DNA of 64,000 bases, from the NCBI RefSeq assembly GCF_008831285.2, contig NC_045144.1, positions 12,511,858-12,575,857 on the forward strand. Reading direction: 5' to 3'. Under the pieces are notes generated by a model. That model did not search any database, was not told the origin of the DNA, and saw nothing but the letters and a program-made list of their open reading frames with translations. Every line of letters begins with the position of its first letter. Position 1 is the first letter of the stretch. Positions 21,955-33,416 of the stretch are shown piece by piece. Made by a program: the position numbers and the translations under genes. The DNA comes from Nymphaea colorata (lineage: Eukaryota; Streptophyta; Magnoliopsida; Nymphaeales; Nymphaeaceae).

Positions 21955-24900
21955 TTACGGTGTAATCACCGAAAGTTTGCCAAGAAGAAACTGGAATCTT
22001 GCGGAAGCCAGTGCTTTGGTGAAGAAATCTCCAAGTTGATATTCAGAAGGGACAAAAGATAGATCAATTGTTCGGCTAAGATATTCCTCTCTCACATAGT
22101 GACAATCCATTTCAATATGTTTTGTCCTTTCATGAAAAGTGTGATTGCTAGCAATATAGATGGCACTTTTGTTGTCGCAGCAGAGCTTGGTGGCGTCATT
22201 GAGGTCAATTCCAATGTCCTTCAATAAGCTTTTCAACCATACAATCTCCATGGTGGTGGTAGCCATTGCACGATACTCTGCTTTAGTTGAAGATAAAGAG
22301 ACTTTATGTTGTTTTTTGCATCTCCATGAAATGAGAGAGTCACCTAGAAAAACACAAAAACCGGTAGTGGAATGCCTATTATTAGGATCTCCACCCCAAT
22401 CAGCATCAGTATAAGCAATCATATTCAAGTTTGATGAGGAGGATAGAAAAAGTCCCTTAGTGATAGTGTGTTTGACATATCGAACAATCCTCAATGCAGC
22501 TCCCATGTGTAATGAAGTGGGTCTTTGTTGAAACTGACTTATAACATGTACAGCATGTGATATGTCAGGCCTTGTGATGGATAAATATGTGAGAGCTCCC
22601 ACCAATTGACGAAAGGGGGTGGGATTCTCTAGAATTTCTCCATCATTAATCTTCATCTTTACTCCTAAAGCTTCAGGAGTGTCCACTACCTTGTCATCAG
22701 TGATTCCTGATCTGCTTATAATGTTATTGGCAAACTTCATTTGTGAGAGCAAGTATCCTCTTCTACTATAAGCAACTTCAATACCAAGGAAATATGTTAG
22801 TTTACCCAAATCAGTCATTTCAAATTCATTCTTAAGAAAAGTCTTTACCTGCATAATTCCGTTGGCATCATTACCTGTAATAATCATATCATCTACATAT
22901 AAAAGCAACACAATTGTACCTATAGTTGTGTTTTTAACAAACATAGCTGTGTCAGAAAAACATGATTTAAAACCTTGTTTAAACATAACATTGCTAAACA
23001 TATCAAACCAAGCTTTTGGAGCTTGTTTCAAACCATACAATGCCTTTCTGAGATAAAGAACTTTGCCTTTAGGTACATCTAGCCCAGGGGGTGAGTCCAT
23101 GTATACCTCCTCATTTAAGTAACCATTCAAAAAAGCATTTTTGACATCCAATTGATATATGGACCATTGTTTAATAGAAGCAACAGCAATAAGAGCTCTA
23201 ACAGAGGTCATACGAGCGACAGGGGCAAAAGTTTCTTCGTAATCAATCCCATATTCTTGGGCATATCCTTTGGCAACAAGTCTAGCTTTATACCTTTCAA
23301 TAGATCCATCACTTCTAGTTTTGATTTTGTAAACTCACCTACATCCTATTGTCTTTTTCCCGATAGGAAGAGACACAATGTCCCAAGTTTTATTATCATC
23401 AAGGGCTTTAAGTTCATTGTTCATGGCTTCAACCCAAAGTGGGTTAGTTTTGGCTTCAACATAGGATGAAGGTTCATCAAGAGAGTGAATAGCTAATAAG
23501 CAAGCTCTATGTTTTGGAGAAAAAGACTCGTAGGAGACAAATTTTTGAGGTGGATGAATATCTCTTTCAGATCTCCTAAGAGTAGGTTGAGAATCTTGGA
23601 TGTTTTGTTGAGACCTTCTCTCATAAACTATTACATCCCTTGGTGGTGGTCTATTAAAAGAAGTGCTATCAACCTCATTTAGAGCATCATCATATGAAGA
23701 GTGCAAAACATCATCATCATCATTATCATAATCATCATCTTTTATCCATAAAAAGGAATATTCATCTTCATGCTTGGGTTTATTTTCATTAAAGCCATTT
23801 TCTTCTTCTAAAAAAATCACATTTCTAGAAACATAGACCTTATCTTTTTCAATATCATAGCATCTATATCCTTTCTGAGTTTCGGAATAGCCAATAAAGA
23901 CACATTGAATAGCCCTAGATGAAAGTTTATCATTTTTGTCATTTAAAATGTAACATTTGCAACCAAAGACTTTGAATCTTTTATAAATTGGCTCCAAATT
24001 AAAAAGTTTTTGAAAAGGTGAAATATTTTCTAAAATTTTAGAGGGCATTCTATTAATCAAGTAAATGGATGTAAGAATTGCTTCAGCCCAAAAATTTTTT
24101 GGAACATTTTTTGATATAAGGAGAGCTCTTGTTGTTTCAAGAATATGTCTATGTTTTCTTTCGGCGATTCCGTTTTGTTGGGGGGTTTTGGGACAAGACT
24201 TTTGGTGTATAACTCCCTTTTCCTTTAGGAATTCTTCGAATTCATTGGAAATGAATTCTCCTCCGGAATCACTTCTAAAAATTTTAAGGTTTGCATCAAA
24301 TTGAGTTTTGATCATGTTGTAAAAGTTTTTGAAATTCAAAAAGACTTTCGATTTGCGTTTAAGAAAGTAAACCCAAGCATAACGAGAGAAATCATCTACA
24401 AAAATGACATAATAAAGTAAACCACCTTTAGACATAATAGGAGCGGGACCCCATACATCCGAATGCACTAATTCAAAAGGTGCTTTCGCAACAAAATTTC
24501 TATTTCCAAAAGGTAAAGCCGTAATTTTGGCTTTAATACAATCATCACATGAGATCATTTCTTTACATTTCTCTTCCAAAAAAGGGATACAAGACATTTT
24601 TCCTAAACTTGAATGTCCAAGTCTTTGATGCCAAATTTGGATGTCACTCTTCTTGACTACATTGCAAGTTGGGTTGGAAAGATCCAAATAATCAACATAG
24701 TAGAGATCATCTTTCCTAGAACCTTCCCCAATCGTCTTCTTGGAAAGATGGTCCTGTATCAAAAATTTATTTTGTGAGAAGACAATATCACATCCATGAT
24801 TTGTTATTTGAGAAACCGACAAGAGATTTAAGTTAAGTTTGGGAATGAATCTAACTTTTGGTATTTTGAAAACTTTTGAATCAAAATTTTGATCAATATT

Positions 24901-26040
24901 TCCAACACATCTGATTTCAAGAGGAGTTCCATCGGCGGTTTTAACAAAAGGGCACGATTCCTCAGTGCATTCGGTAAGTAATGAACTACAAGGGGTCATA
25001 TGAAAAGAAGCTCCAGAATCAAGAATCCAAGAGTACTTACTTGAAGATGTAGATGCTATCGTTGCTCCGGAAGTTGGAGAAGTCCCTTTCCCTTTGAGTA
25101 GTGGTTGAAGAGCATCAATAAGCTTGTCTACGTCAAATCGATTGCTTTCTTCATACATTGTCCCAGCCACACTTGTCTTTTTGTCAAATCTCCTCAATTT
25201 AGGACACCTAGGTTTAGTGTGTCCTTCTTCTTGACAATGGAAACATATAATCTTCTTGTTGCCATTATTCTCATAATTTCGATTAAAATGAGGAGGTCTA
25301 TAAGTTCTCATATGAGCGCCGGGTCTTGAAGTAGCAAGAACGCTTTCACTCTTTTCTTTACAAAAATTGAGTCTATTCTCCTCCATTTGAAGCTCGGCTA
25401 TGGCTTCATTCATAGATGGCACCTTATGTCTATGAAGCAAGGAAGTTTTGACTCCATCATATTCCGGTCTAAGACCAAGAATGAATTTATAAAATTTTTC
25501 CCTTTGGATTTGTTTTTCCCTCACTCCAATGTCTCTTGGATCATACCATTCGGGTTCAAATAGGGCAAGTTCGTCCCATAATTGCTCCATTTCTCCAACG
25601 TATTCCTTAATGGACTTATCCCCTTGTTGGAGACTTGCAATCTTCATTTGAAGATTGCACATGTAAGCCACATCTTTCATAGTGTGGGTTTTCTTGAGGA
25701 AATCCCAAGCATCATGAGCAAAATTATGTTTTGCTATTTGGCCCATAGTCGTAGTATCAACACAAGCAATAATCCAAGTGATAATCTTGTGATGTCCTAT
25801 CTTCCACTCTTCCCATTTTCCCTCGTATTCACTCATGACCTTGTCTTTTTCCACTCCATCTAGTTCTTGGGCTTTACCATCTATGGTTTTGGTTAGGACT
25901 AATTGAGGTTCACTTTTAGATCCATCAACAAGTCCCCATAAGCCTTTACTTCTAATGAAATGTTCCATAGTTTTTGCCCAAGAAACATAGTTTGATGAAG
26001 TAAGTTTAGGGAGAGGAGTAGAAGAATTTCTTTCATCCAT
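21955..26040 (-). pseudogene. Copia C gag-pol with a single stop codon
   Basis: One frame of 1362 codons from ATG at 26040 (MDERNSSTPLPKL; an in-frame ATG at 26097 adds 19 unlikely residues). In order: gag (LTSSNYVSWAKTMEHFI), zinc knuckle CFHCQEEGHTKPRC, protease WILDSGASFHMT, GAG-pre-integrase IWHQRLGHSSLG, integrase (HSDVWGPAPI, FVDDFSRYAWVYF, RSDSGGEF, TPQQNGIAERKHRHI), RT (VKNAFLNGYLNEEVYM, catalytic YVDDMIITGND) and RNase H (TDADWGGDPNNRHSTTGF, STKAEYRAMA, HERTKHIEMDCHYV). The only lesion is TGA at 23335-23337, about codon 902, at the RT start (IGCR-stop-VYKIK), where the family has Trp. It is consistent with one G-to-A change. Otherwise all catalytic motifs are present. Confidence 0.95.
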
Positions 26041-26329
26041 AATGTGTACCTTGTAGAGGAGACGTTGAGGTAGTGCTAGGATGAAAAACAGCCACAAAAA
26101 AAAAAAGCTTTTGATGTGCCAAAAACTGCTTCAATCTTCACCTCAAGGAAGCTTGATCCCGTCACAAATATCACCAAAAGAGGTCAGCAAACAAAACCCT
26201 CTTGTGTTTGTGTTAAATCACAGCCGACAATACATCGAACACTTGGAGTGCTTCACAGCTCCAAAGAAAGAGTAATAGCTGAATCTTCAAGTCTTGAAAA
26301 AAAACAGCACGACAAAGAGCCACAACCTT

Positions 26330-26341
26330 GCTCTGATACCA
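26330..26341 (-). promoter_or_regulatory. Primer-binding site of Copia C
   Basis: Minus strand TGGTATCAGAGC, directly inside the 5' LTR. Confidence 0.9.
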
Positions 26342-26850
26342 TGTAAATCAGGCCCAAATTCGAGAATACAAATGCTTCAAGAGATACACTCTTGAAGATC
26401 CCAACAACTTCAATAGGTAATGCAAAGCCAAACCTCAAACTTGAGGAGAAGATACCAAATATATTAATCTCAAGAGAAGAATACACAAGAGAGGCCAAAA
26501 AGCCTTAAAAGAACAAAGGTCCCAAGTGCCCTATTTATAGAGGAAGTATATAAGAAAGGAGGAAGAAAAGAGGAAGAGGAAGTGGCTGTTGGGGCTCCCA
26601 ACGGCTAGATTTCTAGCCGTTGGGAACTCCCAACAGCTACTTCCTTTCATAATAAAAAAAAAGGAAAAGAAAAAGGTTTAGAAAAAGGCATGAAAAATAA
26701 AGACAAAATAAATACAAAAAGTTACAAAAAGTCCTATGCATACACACATACATTTATATATACAAATCATACATCAAACTGCTAGGAGTTTAAGATATAT
26801 GATAGTAGATACAAAAACATGTATGTATACTTACATTATAAATTCTAACA
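26342..26850 (-). repeat. 5' LTR of Copia C
   Basis: 509 bases, with one copy of the 31-bp unit. Minus-strand TATAAATA lies at 26532-26539 and the palindrome at 26597-26624. Confidence 0.93.
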
Positions 26851-26852
26851 AC

Positions 26853-29800
26853 ATGAAGGCACAATGTTGGTTTAATCCTCAAAATAAAAACAAAGGGGTA
26901 AGACATGATTATAAACAAGGAGGACAAAGTTCTAAATCCACCGCTGAAGATATGCAACAGCTATTGATGACCGCATTCTCAAAGATGACTATAAAGCAAA
27001 ATGAGCAGGGAGAATGGTTCTTGGATTCAGGTGCAGCTACCCATGTGACAGGAAATGCAGGTAAATTGACTAACTTATTCCCTCATTACGGTAGAAGTTG
27101 CATTATAACAGGTGATGGAAAATCTCATCCTATTACACATATTGGAAATGCACATATTCCATTGTCATCCTCGTCTCTATCACTGTCTAATGTTGTTCTT
27201 GCTCCCAATATCAAAAAGAACATCATATCCATTTCTAAACTCATTGATGATACAAGCTCTTCTGTTGAATTCACACCTTCTTCTGTCTATGTCAAGGACC
27301 TCCAAACGAAGAAAATGTTCGCTAGAGGAGAGCGTCAAGGGAATATGTACGTCCTCAAGGAATGTCTACCCAAGGATTCATCCACTTTTGATATAGGATT
27401 GAAGACATTTTCTCTTTCTCATAATGCGTCATCAGTGCCAAGTTCTTGCCATTTTCAATCAAAAGTAAGGGGCCCTAACCAATTTTTGGAGTCTGATTTG
27501 TGGCATAGACGGCTAGGACACTGTGGTCGACATTTCATTGAAAAACTTGTCACAGATAGTCTCATTCCAAGATCAAGTTTACCTCTTACTTCAAGTGTCA
27601 AAAAATGTTCAAGTTGTAGACTTTGTAAGAGTCATGTTTTACCTTTCCATAATATAAATCAAAGGGCTTCCAAACCTTTTGAAACTATTTTTTCTGATAT
27701 ATGGGGGCCAGCCCCTATTGATTCCATGTCTGGGTCAAGATATTATGTCTTATTCATTGACTCTTACTCACGTTTCACCTGGATTTACTTCATGAAACAC
27801 AAATCAGAAGTACCTCACATATTTCGAAACTTCTATGCCATGATTCAAACTAAATTTTCATCCAATGTGGTGCATTTTCAATGTGATGGAAGGGGAGAAT
27901 ATTCCTCGCTTGATTTTATTGAATTTCTACGTGAAAAAGGGATAACTAGACAAATTTCCTGCCCTTACACACCACAACAAAATGGTGTAGTTGAGCGGAA
28001 ACATCGACATATAGTTGAAAGCGCCATGAGCATGATGCATGATACTAATGTGCCCATTTCCTTGTGGACTGAAGCCTTCCATACTGCTGTATACATAATA
28101 AATTGTTTGCCTATGACACTCTTGATGTCTAAATCGCCATATTTTACACTCTTAGGCAAACAACCTGATTACAAGAACTTGAAAGTTTTTGGTTGTGTAT
28201 GCTATGTTCACGTTGATGCTGCCTTGAGGAACAAATTTGAAGACAAAGCTATTCAATGTAGATTCGTTGGATATGCTGATGAATATAAAGGTTTTCGATG
28301 CTATGATCCAACAACTAAACGTATCAAAATTTCAAGAAATGTCATTTTTGATGAACATAGTTTTGATAATACAAATGAAATGCCTATGACCATTGAATCT
28401 TATAATCCCTGGACCAGTACACAGTTATTCAATGCAGATCCTGTTATAGAAAATGATGTGCCTCAAAGTGAAGATTCAGAAAGAGCAATACAACCGTCGG
28501 ATATGGCTCAAAGTGAAAATCAAGAAGATCCAACACAGTCATCAAGTCATCACGAAAACAATAATGAAGAACAGAGCAACGATGCACATCGGTATTCGGG
28601 TCTTATCTACAGTCGACGACTAAGGGACAGAGATGCTCACAGTGAAGAAGACAACATGCCCTACCTTAGAAGATCCCAACGCATTCGTCATCCCATTCAC
28701 AGGTGGGTTAGCTATGATTCTTTATCACTTGATTTTCAGTTATTCATGGCAAAAGTTGGCAAGGAGGAAGAACCTACTTCATTTGATCAAGCATCAAAAT
28801 CACATCATTGGAGAAAGGCTATGAAAGAAGAAATGGATGCCTTGCATGAATATGGAACATGGGAGATCGTTCCGAGGCCACACGAAAAGAACGTAGTGGG
28901 CTCCAAATGGGTATACAAAATTAAATACAAACCTGACGGCAGCATAGAAAGACACAAAGCAAGGATAGTAGCAAAAGGGTTTACACAACAATATGGAGAA
29001 GATTATGATGAGACATTCAGCCCTGTGATCAAAATGGGAACAATTCGCGTGATTATATCATTGGCAGTTGAATATGGATGGAGACTACATCAAATGGACG
29101 TGAAGAATGCTTTTCTTCATGGTGATTTAAGGGAGGAAGTATATATGGAACAACCTCCAGGATACACGAAAGGAGACTCTCATGCATGGGTTTGCAAACT
29201 AAGAAAATCTATTTATGGACTTAAACAGGCCTCACGTTCGTGGTTTGACAGTTTCTCTTGCAAGATTCAAGAATGTGGTTTTCGGAGATGTCCTCTAGAT
29301 CACTCTCTTTTCATTTATCGAAAGGAAAACATATTTACTTTACTTCTTATATATGTTGATGATATTGTTTTCACAGGCAATTCAGAAAAACACATAGAAG
29401 AAGCTAAAGTTTTGATGATGCAAAACTTCAAAATGAAAGAGCTTGGTGATTTACGATTCTTTCTTGGAGTGGAGATTGATAGGCACAATAATCGCCTCAC
29501 ATTGACACAACAGAAATACACGTTGGATCTGCTGAAAAAGTCAGGTATGTCTGATTGTAAGCCTGTTGGAACTCCTAGTGTTCTAAATCAAAGACTAAGT
29601 GCTCAAGATGGAGAGTTATATGAAGATCCTACGCAATATCGAAGTATTGTTGGGGCACTTCAATATCTTACATTTACTAGACCAGATATTATATATGCTG
29701 TGAATCAAGTATCTCAATTTATGCATGCACCTAGAGATACTCACATGGATGCTGTCAAAAGAATATTAAGATATCTTAAAGGGACAGCAGGAGATGGCTT

Positions 29801-30329
29801 AGTTTATGGTAAGAGTGAAAATATAACTACTGGACATCAACTTATGACATTCACAGATGCAGATTGGGCTGGAGATCCCGATCAAAGAAAGTCCATTTCT
29901 GGTTTTTGTATTTTCATTGGACGTAATCTTGTATCTTGGAGTTGTCGAAAGCAAAAGGCAGTAGCAAGATCCAGCACTGAAGCTGAATACAGATGCATGG
30001 CTGCAGGTACTGCTGAAGTTACATGGGTTAGACATTTGCTAGAAGACATTGGAGAAAAGATTAAAACATCAATGTTAATGTGCGATAATCAAAGCGCTAT
30101 TAACATTGCCTTTAATCCCGTACAACATGGTCGAACAAAGCACATTGAGATTGATCAACACTTTGTTAGACAAAAGGTGGAAGACAAGGAGATTCAGCCT
30201 ATTTATGTTCGTACAGATGAACAAGTTGCAGACTTATTTACAAAAGGATTAACAAAGGAACGATTCTGGTTTCTAAAAGGCAAGTTGTACATGGTGCAAA
30301 ACCATGCACAACTTGAGGGAGGGTGTTAA
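26853..30329 (+). CDS. Copia B pol, open but separated from gag
   Basis: An open frame of about 1158 codons continues the split polyprotein: the knuckle remainder KAQC; aspartic protease WFLDSGAATHVTG (27016); GAG-pre-integrase LWHRRLGHCG (27500); and integrase with FSDIWGPAPI, FIDSYSRFTW, CDGRGEYSS (unusual; DNGGEY is common, but the Asp is kept) and TPQQNGVVERKHRHI. RT has KARIVAKGFTQQYG, MDVKNAFLHGDLREEVYM and catalytic IYVDDIVFTGNS. RNase H has TDADWAGDPDQRKS and STEAEYRCMA, then HGRTKHIEIDQHFV. It stops at the polypurine tract. The frame is also open upstream into the Copia C LTR (ATG at 26736), but those 39 codons are foreign. With gag broken, B cannot be autonomous. Confidence 0.93.
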   Translation: MKAQCWFNPQNKNKGVRHDYKQGGQSSKSTAEDMQQLLMTAFSKMTIKQNEQGEWFLDSGAATHVTGNAGKLTNLFPHYGRSCIITGDGKSHPITHIGNAHIPLSSSSLSLSNVVLAPNIKKNIISISKLIDDTSSSVEFTPSSVYVKDLQTKKMFARGERQGNMYVLKECLPKDSSTFDIGLKTFSLSHNASSVPSSCHFQSKVRGPNQFLESDLWHRRLGHCGRHFIEKLVTDSLIPRSSLPLTSSVKKCSSCRLCKSHVLPFHNINQRASKPFETIFSDIWGPAPIDSMSGSRYYVLFIDSYSRFTWIYFMKHKSEVPHIFRNFYAMIQTKFSSNVVHFQCDGRGEYSSLDFIEFLREKGITRQISCPYTPQQNGVVERKHRHIVESAMSMMHDTNVPISLWTEAFHTAVYIINCLPMTLLMSKSPYFTLLGKQPDYKNLKVFGCVCYVHVDAALRNKFEDKAIQCRFVGYADEYKGFRCYDPTTKRIKISRNVIFDEHSFDNTNEMPMTIESYNPWTSTQLFNADPVIENDVPQSEDSERAIQPSDMAQSENQEDPTQSSSHHENNNEEQSNDAHRYSGLIYSRRLRDRDAHSEEDNMPYLRRSQRIRHPIHRWVSYDSLSLDFQLFMAKVGKEEEPTSFDQASKSHHWRKAMKEEMDALHEYGTWEIVPRPHEKNVVGSKWVYKIKYKPDGSIERHKARIVAKGFTQQYGEDYDETFSPVIKMGTIRVIISLAVEYGWRLHQMDVKNAFLHGDLREEVYMEQPPGYTKGDSHAWVCKLRKSIYGLKQASRSWFDSFSCKIQECGFRRCPLDHSLFIYRKENIFTLLLIYVDDIVFTGNSEKHIEEAKVLMMQNFKMKELGDLRFFLGVEIDRHNNRLTLTQQKYTLDLLKKSGMSDCKPVGTPSVLNQRLSAQDGELYEDPTQYRSIVGALQYLTFTRPDIIYAVNQVSQFMHAPRDTHMDAVKRILRYLKGTAGDGLVYGKSENITTGHQLMTFTDADWAGDPDQRKSISGFCIFIGRNLVSWSCRKQKAVARSSTEAEYRCMAAGTAEVTWVRHLLEDIGEKIKTSMLMCDNQSAINIAFNPVQHGRTKHIEIDQHFVRQKVEDKEIQPIYVRTDEQVADLFTKGLTKERFWFLKGKLYMVQNHAQLEGGC

Positions 30330-30779
30330 AATATAAATCCTTCACCAGCACGTTGAAGAGGAGTCTCTTAGGATTCCACCTCCTTGTAGAATGTGTTAAG
30401 ATATTTAATGTCCTTGTAACATGTGAAGAGTCTCCTAGGATTCTATGTTGTAGTTAATATCCTTGTTATATGGGAAGTCTCCTAGGATTCTATGTTGTAG
30501 TTAATATCCTTGTAATATGTGAAGTCTCTTAGGTTTCTATAATGTAATTAATGTCCTTGGAGCTTGTGAAATCTCCTAGGATTCTACGATTGGAGACTCT
30601 TAGAATTCTGGAAATGGGATTATAAATAGAGGCCGTGCAAACCATTTTGGCCATGGCTTCTTCTCCTCAGTTTCTTCTTGTTTTCATTCTCTCTCTCTCC
30701 CTCTCTCTCTCTCTCTATCTCTATCTTCCTGCGTGAGTGCTGTTTTCTGGTTACAGATATTGGTGCTAGATTTCTATCA
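30324..30779 (+). repeat. 3' LTR of Copia B
   Basis: 456 bases. The same U3 tandem units are present and TATAAATA lies at 30621-30628. It is longer than the 5' copy because of an extra CT-microsatellite stretch around 30660-30715. Confidence 0.93.
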
Positions 30780-30784
30780 ACCTT

Positions 30785-33371
30785 GTTCCTTTGGAAGCCA
30801 TTGACGAGTTGGATGATGTGGGTTGAGTCGACAAGAAGCATTGGTAATCTTTGAGGTGGGAGGGAGCCATGCGTTGCCTGGTAGAACGTCTTAGAGTAGT
30901 AGGGGATGGTGAAATGATGGGGCCGGGTATTGGTGGGTCATTGGGTGGTGGAATGGGGTTAGCAGGTGAAGAGGAGGTAGGTGGTGAGGTCTCTTGATGG
31001 GCAGAGCACTCATGCTCAAATGATTATTGTGATAATATGGGTAAAACAATTTGACTATTAGTGGTAGGGATGTTGCAAACAGGGAACTCATTTTCCAAAA
31101 ATTTTACATAGCGACTAGTAAAAATCTCATAAGTTTCAAGATCATAAACTTTGTAAGCACTTTGGCCAAAGGAATAACCAATGAGAAAGCAATGTGTTGC
31201 CCTAGCACCAAACTTATGAGTTTTGTAAATGTTGTAACTGGAGAAAAGACAATCAAAACTTCAAATGTGGTCATATTTTGGAGCATGCCCATGTAAAATT
31301 TCGTAAGGAGTTTTGCCATGTAGGGGCTGAGTAGGAAGTCTATTGAGTAAATACGCAGCGATAAAAACACACTCACCCCAAAAACATAATGGTAAATTGG
31401 CTTGAAAACAAAGGGCACATGCGATGTTAAGTAGATCTTTATGTTTACGTTCAACGACAACATTTTGCTGGGTGTCGCAATGCAAAAATGTTGTCTTACT
31501 ATGCCTTTGGAGTGTAAGAAAAGGTTCATATCATTGGAAGAAAATTCAGTTTCATTATCACTTCGAATTTTTTTAATGGTAGTTTGAAATTGATTTTCTA
31601 CCATATTGACAAAACCTTGAATAAGAAGACACGTTTCAGATTTATAACGCATAAGATATGCCCACGTACATCGAGAGAAATCATCGACATTAGTAAGAAA
31701 ATAATGTGCAGCCGGTAGAGAAGTTGTTTTATAACCTCCTCAAATATCACAATGAATCAATTGAAAAGCATGAGTAGTGGATATAGAACTATTAGGAAAG
31801 GGTAATCGAGTATGTTTAGCAAGATGACATATAGAACAATGTTCACCATGATTGATTGGAAAAATTAAGAGAACTACAAAGAGTTTTTAACTGTAAATTG
31901 GATGGATGGCTAAGTCGAATGTGCCATAAATGGGACTCATTGGTTGTCATAGCAGCAGTGAGGGGTGTTTCTCTCTCAAAGATGTATAATCCATGCTTCA
32001 GTCTACCCTTCCCAATCGTCCTCATTGAGCGACGATTATGAATGAAACAAGATTGATCATCAAAGACAAGATGACAGTTATTTTCTGTAATGAGTCTTGA
32101 AATAGATAAGATTAAAAGAAAATAATGACACACAAAGAACATGAGATAATGTAAGATATGGGTTGAGACGAATTTGACCAACATGAGTGACAGGCAAACT
32201 AGAACTATCTCGGAGCTTGATAGGTTTAGATGTGGTAGGACTAGAATTGAAAAGAGTTGACAGAGAATTAACAATATGGTGAGTAGCCTTGTATCAATGA
32301 TCCACATTTGCGAAGAGATAAAACAAACAAGAGGAAATGAGAGAGTACCTGCAAGGTTGACTTTAGGATTTTTACTAGTCATAAACTCCATGAATTGACG
32401 ATAAAGGTCAGGTGTGAAGGTTGTAAGCAAGTCTTGTGACTCTTTCGGGGCATTTGGTAAGACAAATGCATTATCAGTCATGAAAAAGTTTCCTTGTGGC
32501 TGTTGACGCAGCGCATTAGAAGATTCTCTCCTTGGAAAACCGACCAGATGATAGCAGCGGGTTTTGACATGACCAAAGCACCCACAATGGTTTTGGGCTT
32601 CATTCTGCCCCTGCCCTTGTTCACATTCTCTTGACTTGGCTCTTGCCTCTTTACAACAGCTGATGTGCTTTTCTGATTGAATAGGTATATGAAGTTCACA
32701 TTGCCTTTCTTCTTGGATTAATAATAAATAAGCTTTAGAAATTGATAGAGTAGGTTACATGAGAAGGATTTGTCTGTGAATAGCTGTATAACTTTCATTA
32801 AAACCAGTTAAAAACTGAATCAATCAATCATGTTGCTGAATGTCAATAACCTTTCTTATCACCCCACACTCACAAGATGACTAACGTAAGCATCATACTC
32901 ATCCCATAAAGCCTTAATCTGTGTAAAATATGTACCAATAGAAGATTGATCCTACTTGCAGTTGATGGTTTGTTGTTGGATATGATAAAGTCGTGGGCTA
33001 TTGGATTGAGAAAACCTATTTTTTAAGTCTTCCCATACATCGGTTGCATTCTTAGCATATACCACAGTGATTGACAATGATTTGTGAAGGGAGTTAAGAA
33101 GCCATGATAAAACCATATTATTGCATCTTTGCTAAGAAACAACTAGAGATGGTGGTGTAGTAGGTTTTTTAATGGAACCATCTACAAAACCCAAATTGTT
33201 TTTCGCCGATAAAGCCATTATCATGCCACGTTTCCAGACTTCATAATTACCTCCAGTCAATTGTTGAGAAACAAGAGATGTACCTGAATTGTCGGAGTGG
33301 TGTAGATAATATGGATTATCACTTTCTTGAGAAAAGGATTCAGACGCTCCATGCTGATTGCTTGAGGCCAT
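30785..33371 (-). pseudogene. Copia A gag, protease and integrase (broken)
   Basis: Gag starts MASSNQHGASES at 33371. It carries the Retrotran_gag_3-type signature NPYYLHHSDN followed by LTGGNYEVW, and is stopped after SLVVS near 33132. A zinc knuckle (GCFGHVKTRCY) lies near 32540-32590 in another frame. The protease site is altered (MWIIDTRLL near 32290). GAG-pre-integrase LWHIRLSHPSN lies near 31890-31930. Integrase follows in two frames: IRSDNETEFSS near 31530-31570, then NVVVERKHKDLLN near 31430-31470. The reading frame then reaches the Copia B insertion. Multiple stops and frameshifts rule out function. Confidence 0.8.
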
Positions 33372-33416
33372 GGCTGTGCTTAGACCACCATAAGAAATAG
33401 AGAGAAGAATGTGCAA

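Larger units (their letters stand above)
21403..26850 (-). mobile_element. Copia C, innermost and nearly intact
   Basis: LTRs at 21403-21941 and 26342-26850 begin TGTAAATCAG and end TTCTAACA. A perfect TSD ACATG lies at 21398-21402 and 26851-26855. The minus-strand PBS is at 26330-26341 and the polypurine tract lies just inside the left LTR (plus-strand CCCCCCCTCAAACTTACGG). By eye the LTRs differ only by one extra 31-bp unit and one single-base indel. The polyprotein has one stop. The target was the gag zinc knuckle of Copia B. Confidence 0.95.
19932..30779 (+). mobile_element. Copia B, nested in Copia A
   Basis: LTRs at 19932-20341 and 30324-30779 start TGTTAAAATA and end TTTCTATCA. A perfect TSD ACCTT lies at 19927-19931 and 30780-30784. 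The PBS is at 20342-20353, directly after the 5' LTR, and the polypurine tract CTTGAGGGAGGG at 30312-30323. It reads on the plus strand and is split inside its gag zinc knuckle by Copia C (21403-26850). Apart from a 46-bp length difference in a CT-rich tract, I count about three transitions between the LTRs, so it is far younger than A. Confidence 0.95.

Noticed and set aside
26736-26852. N-terminal 39 codons of the 1197-codon ORF as part of a real protein
   Set aside because: They are antisense Copia C LTR sequence; the same peptide appears from the other LTR at 21827.
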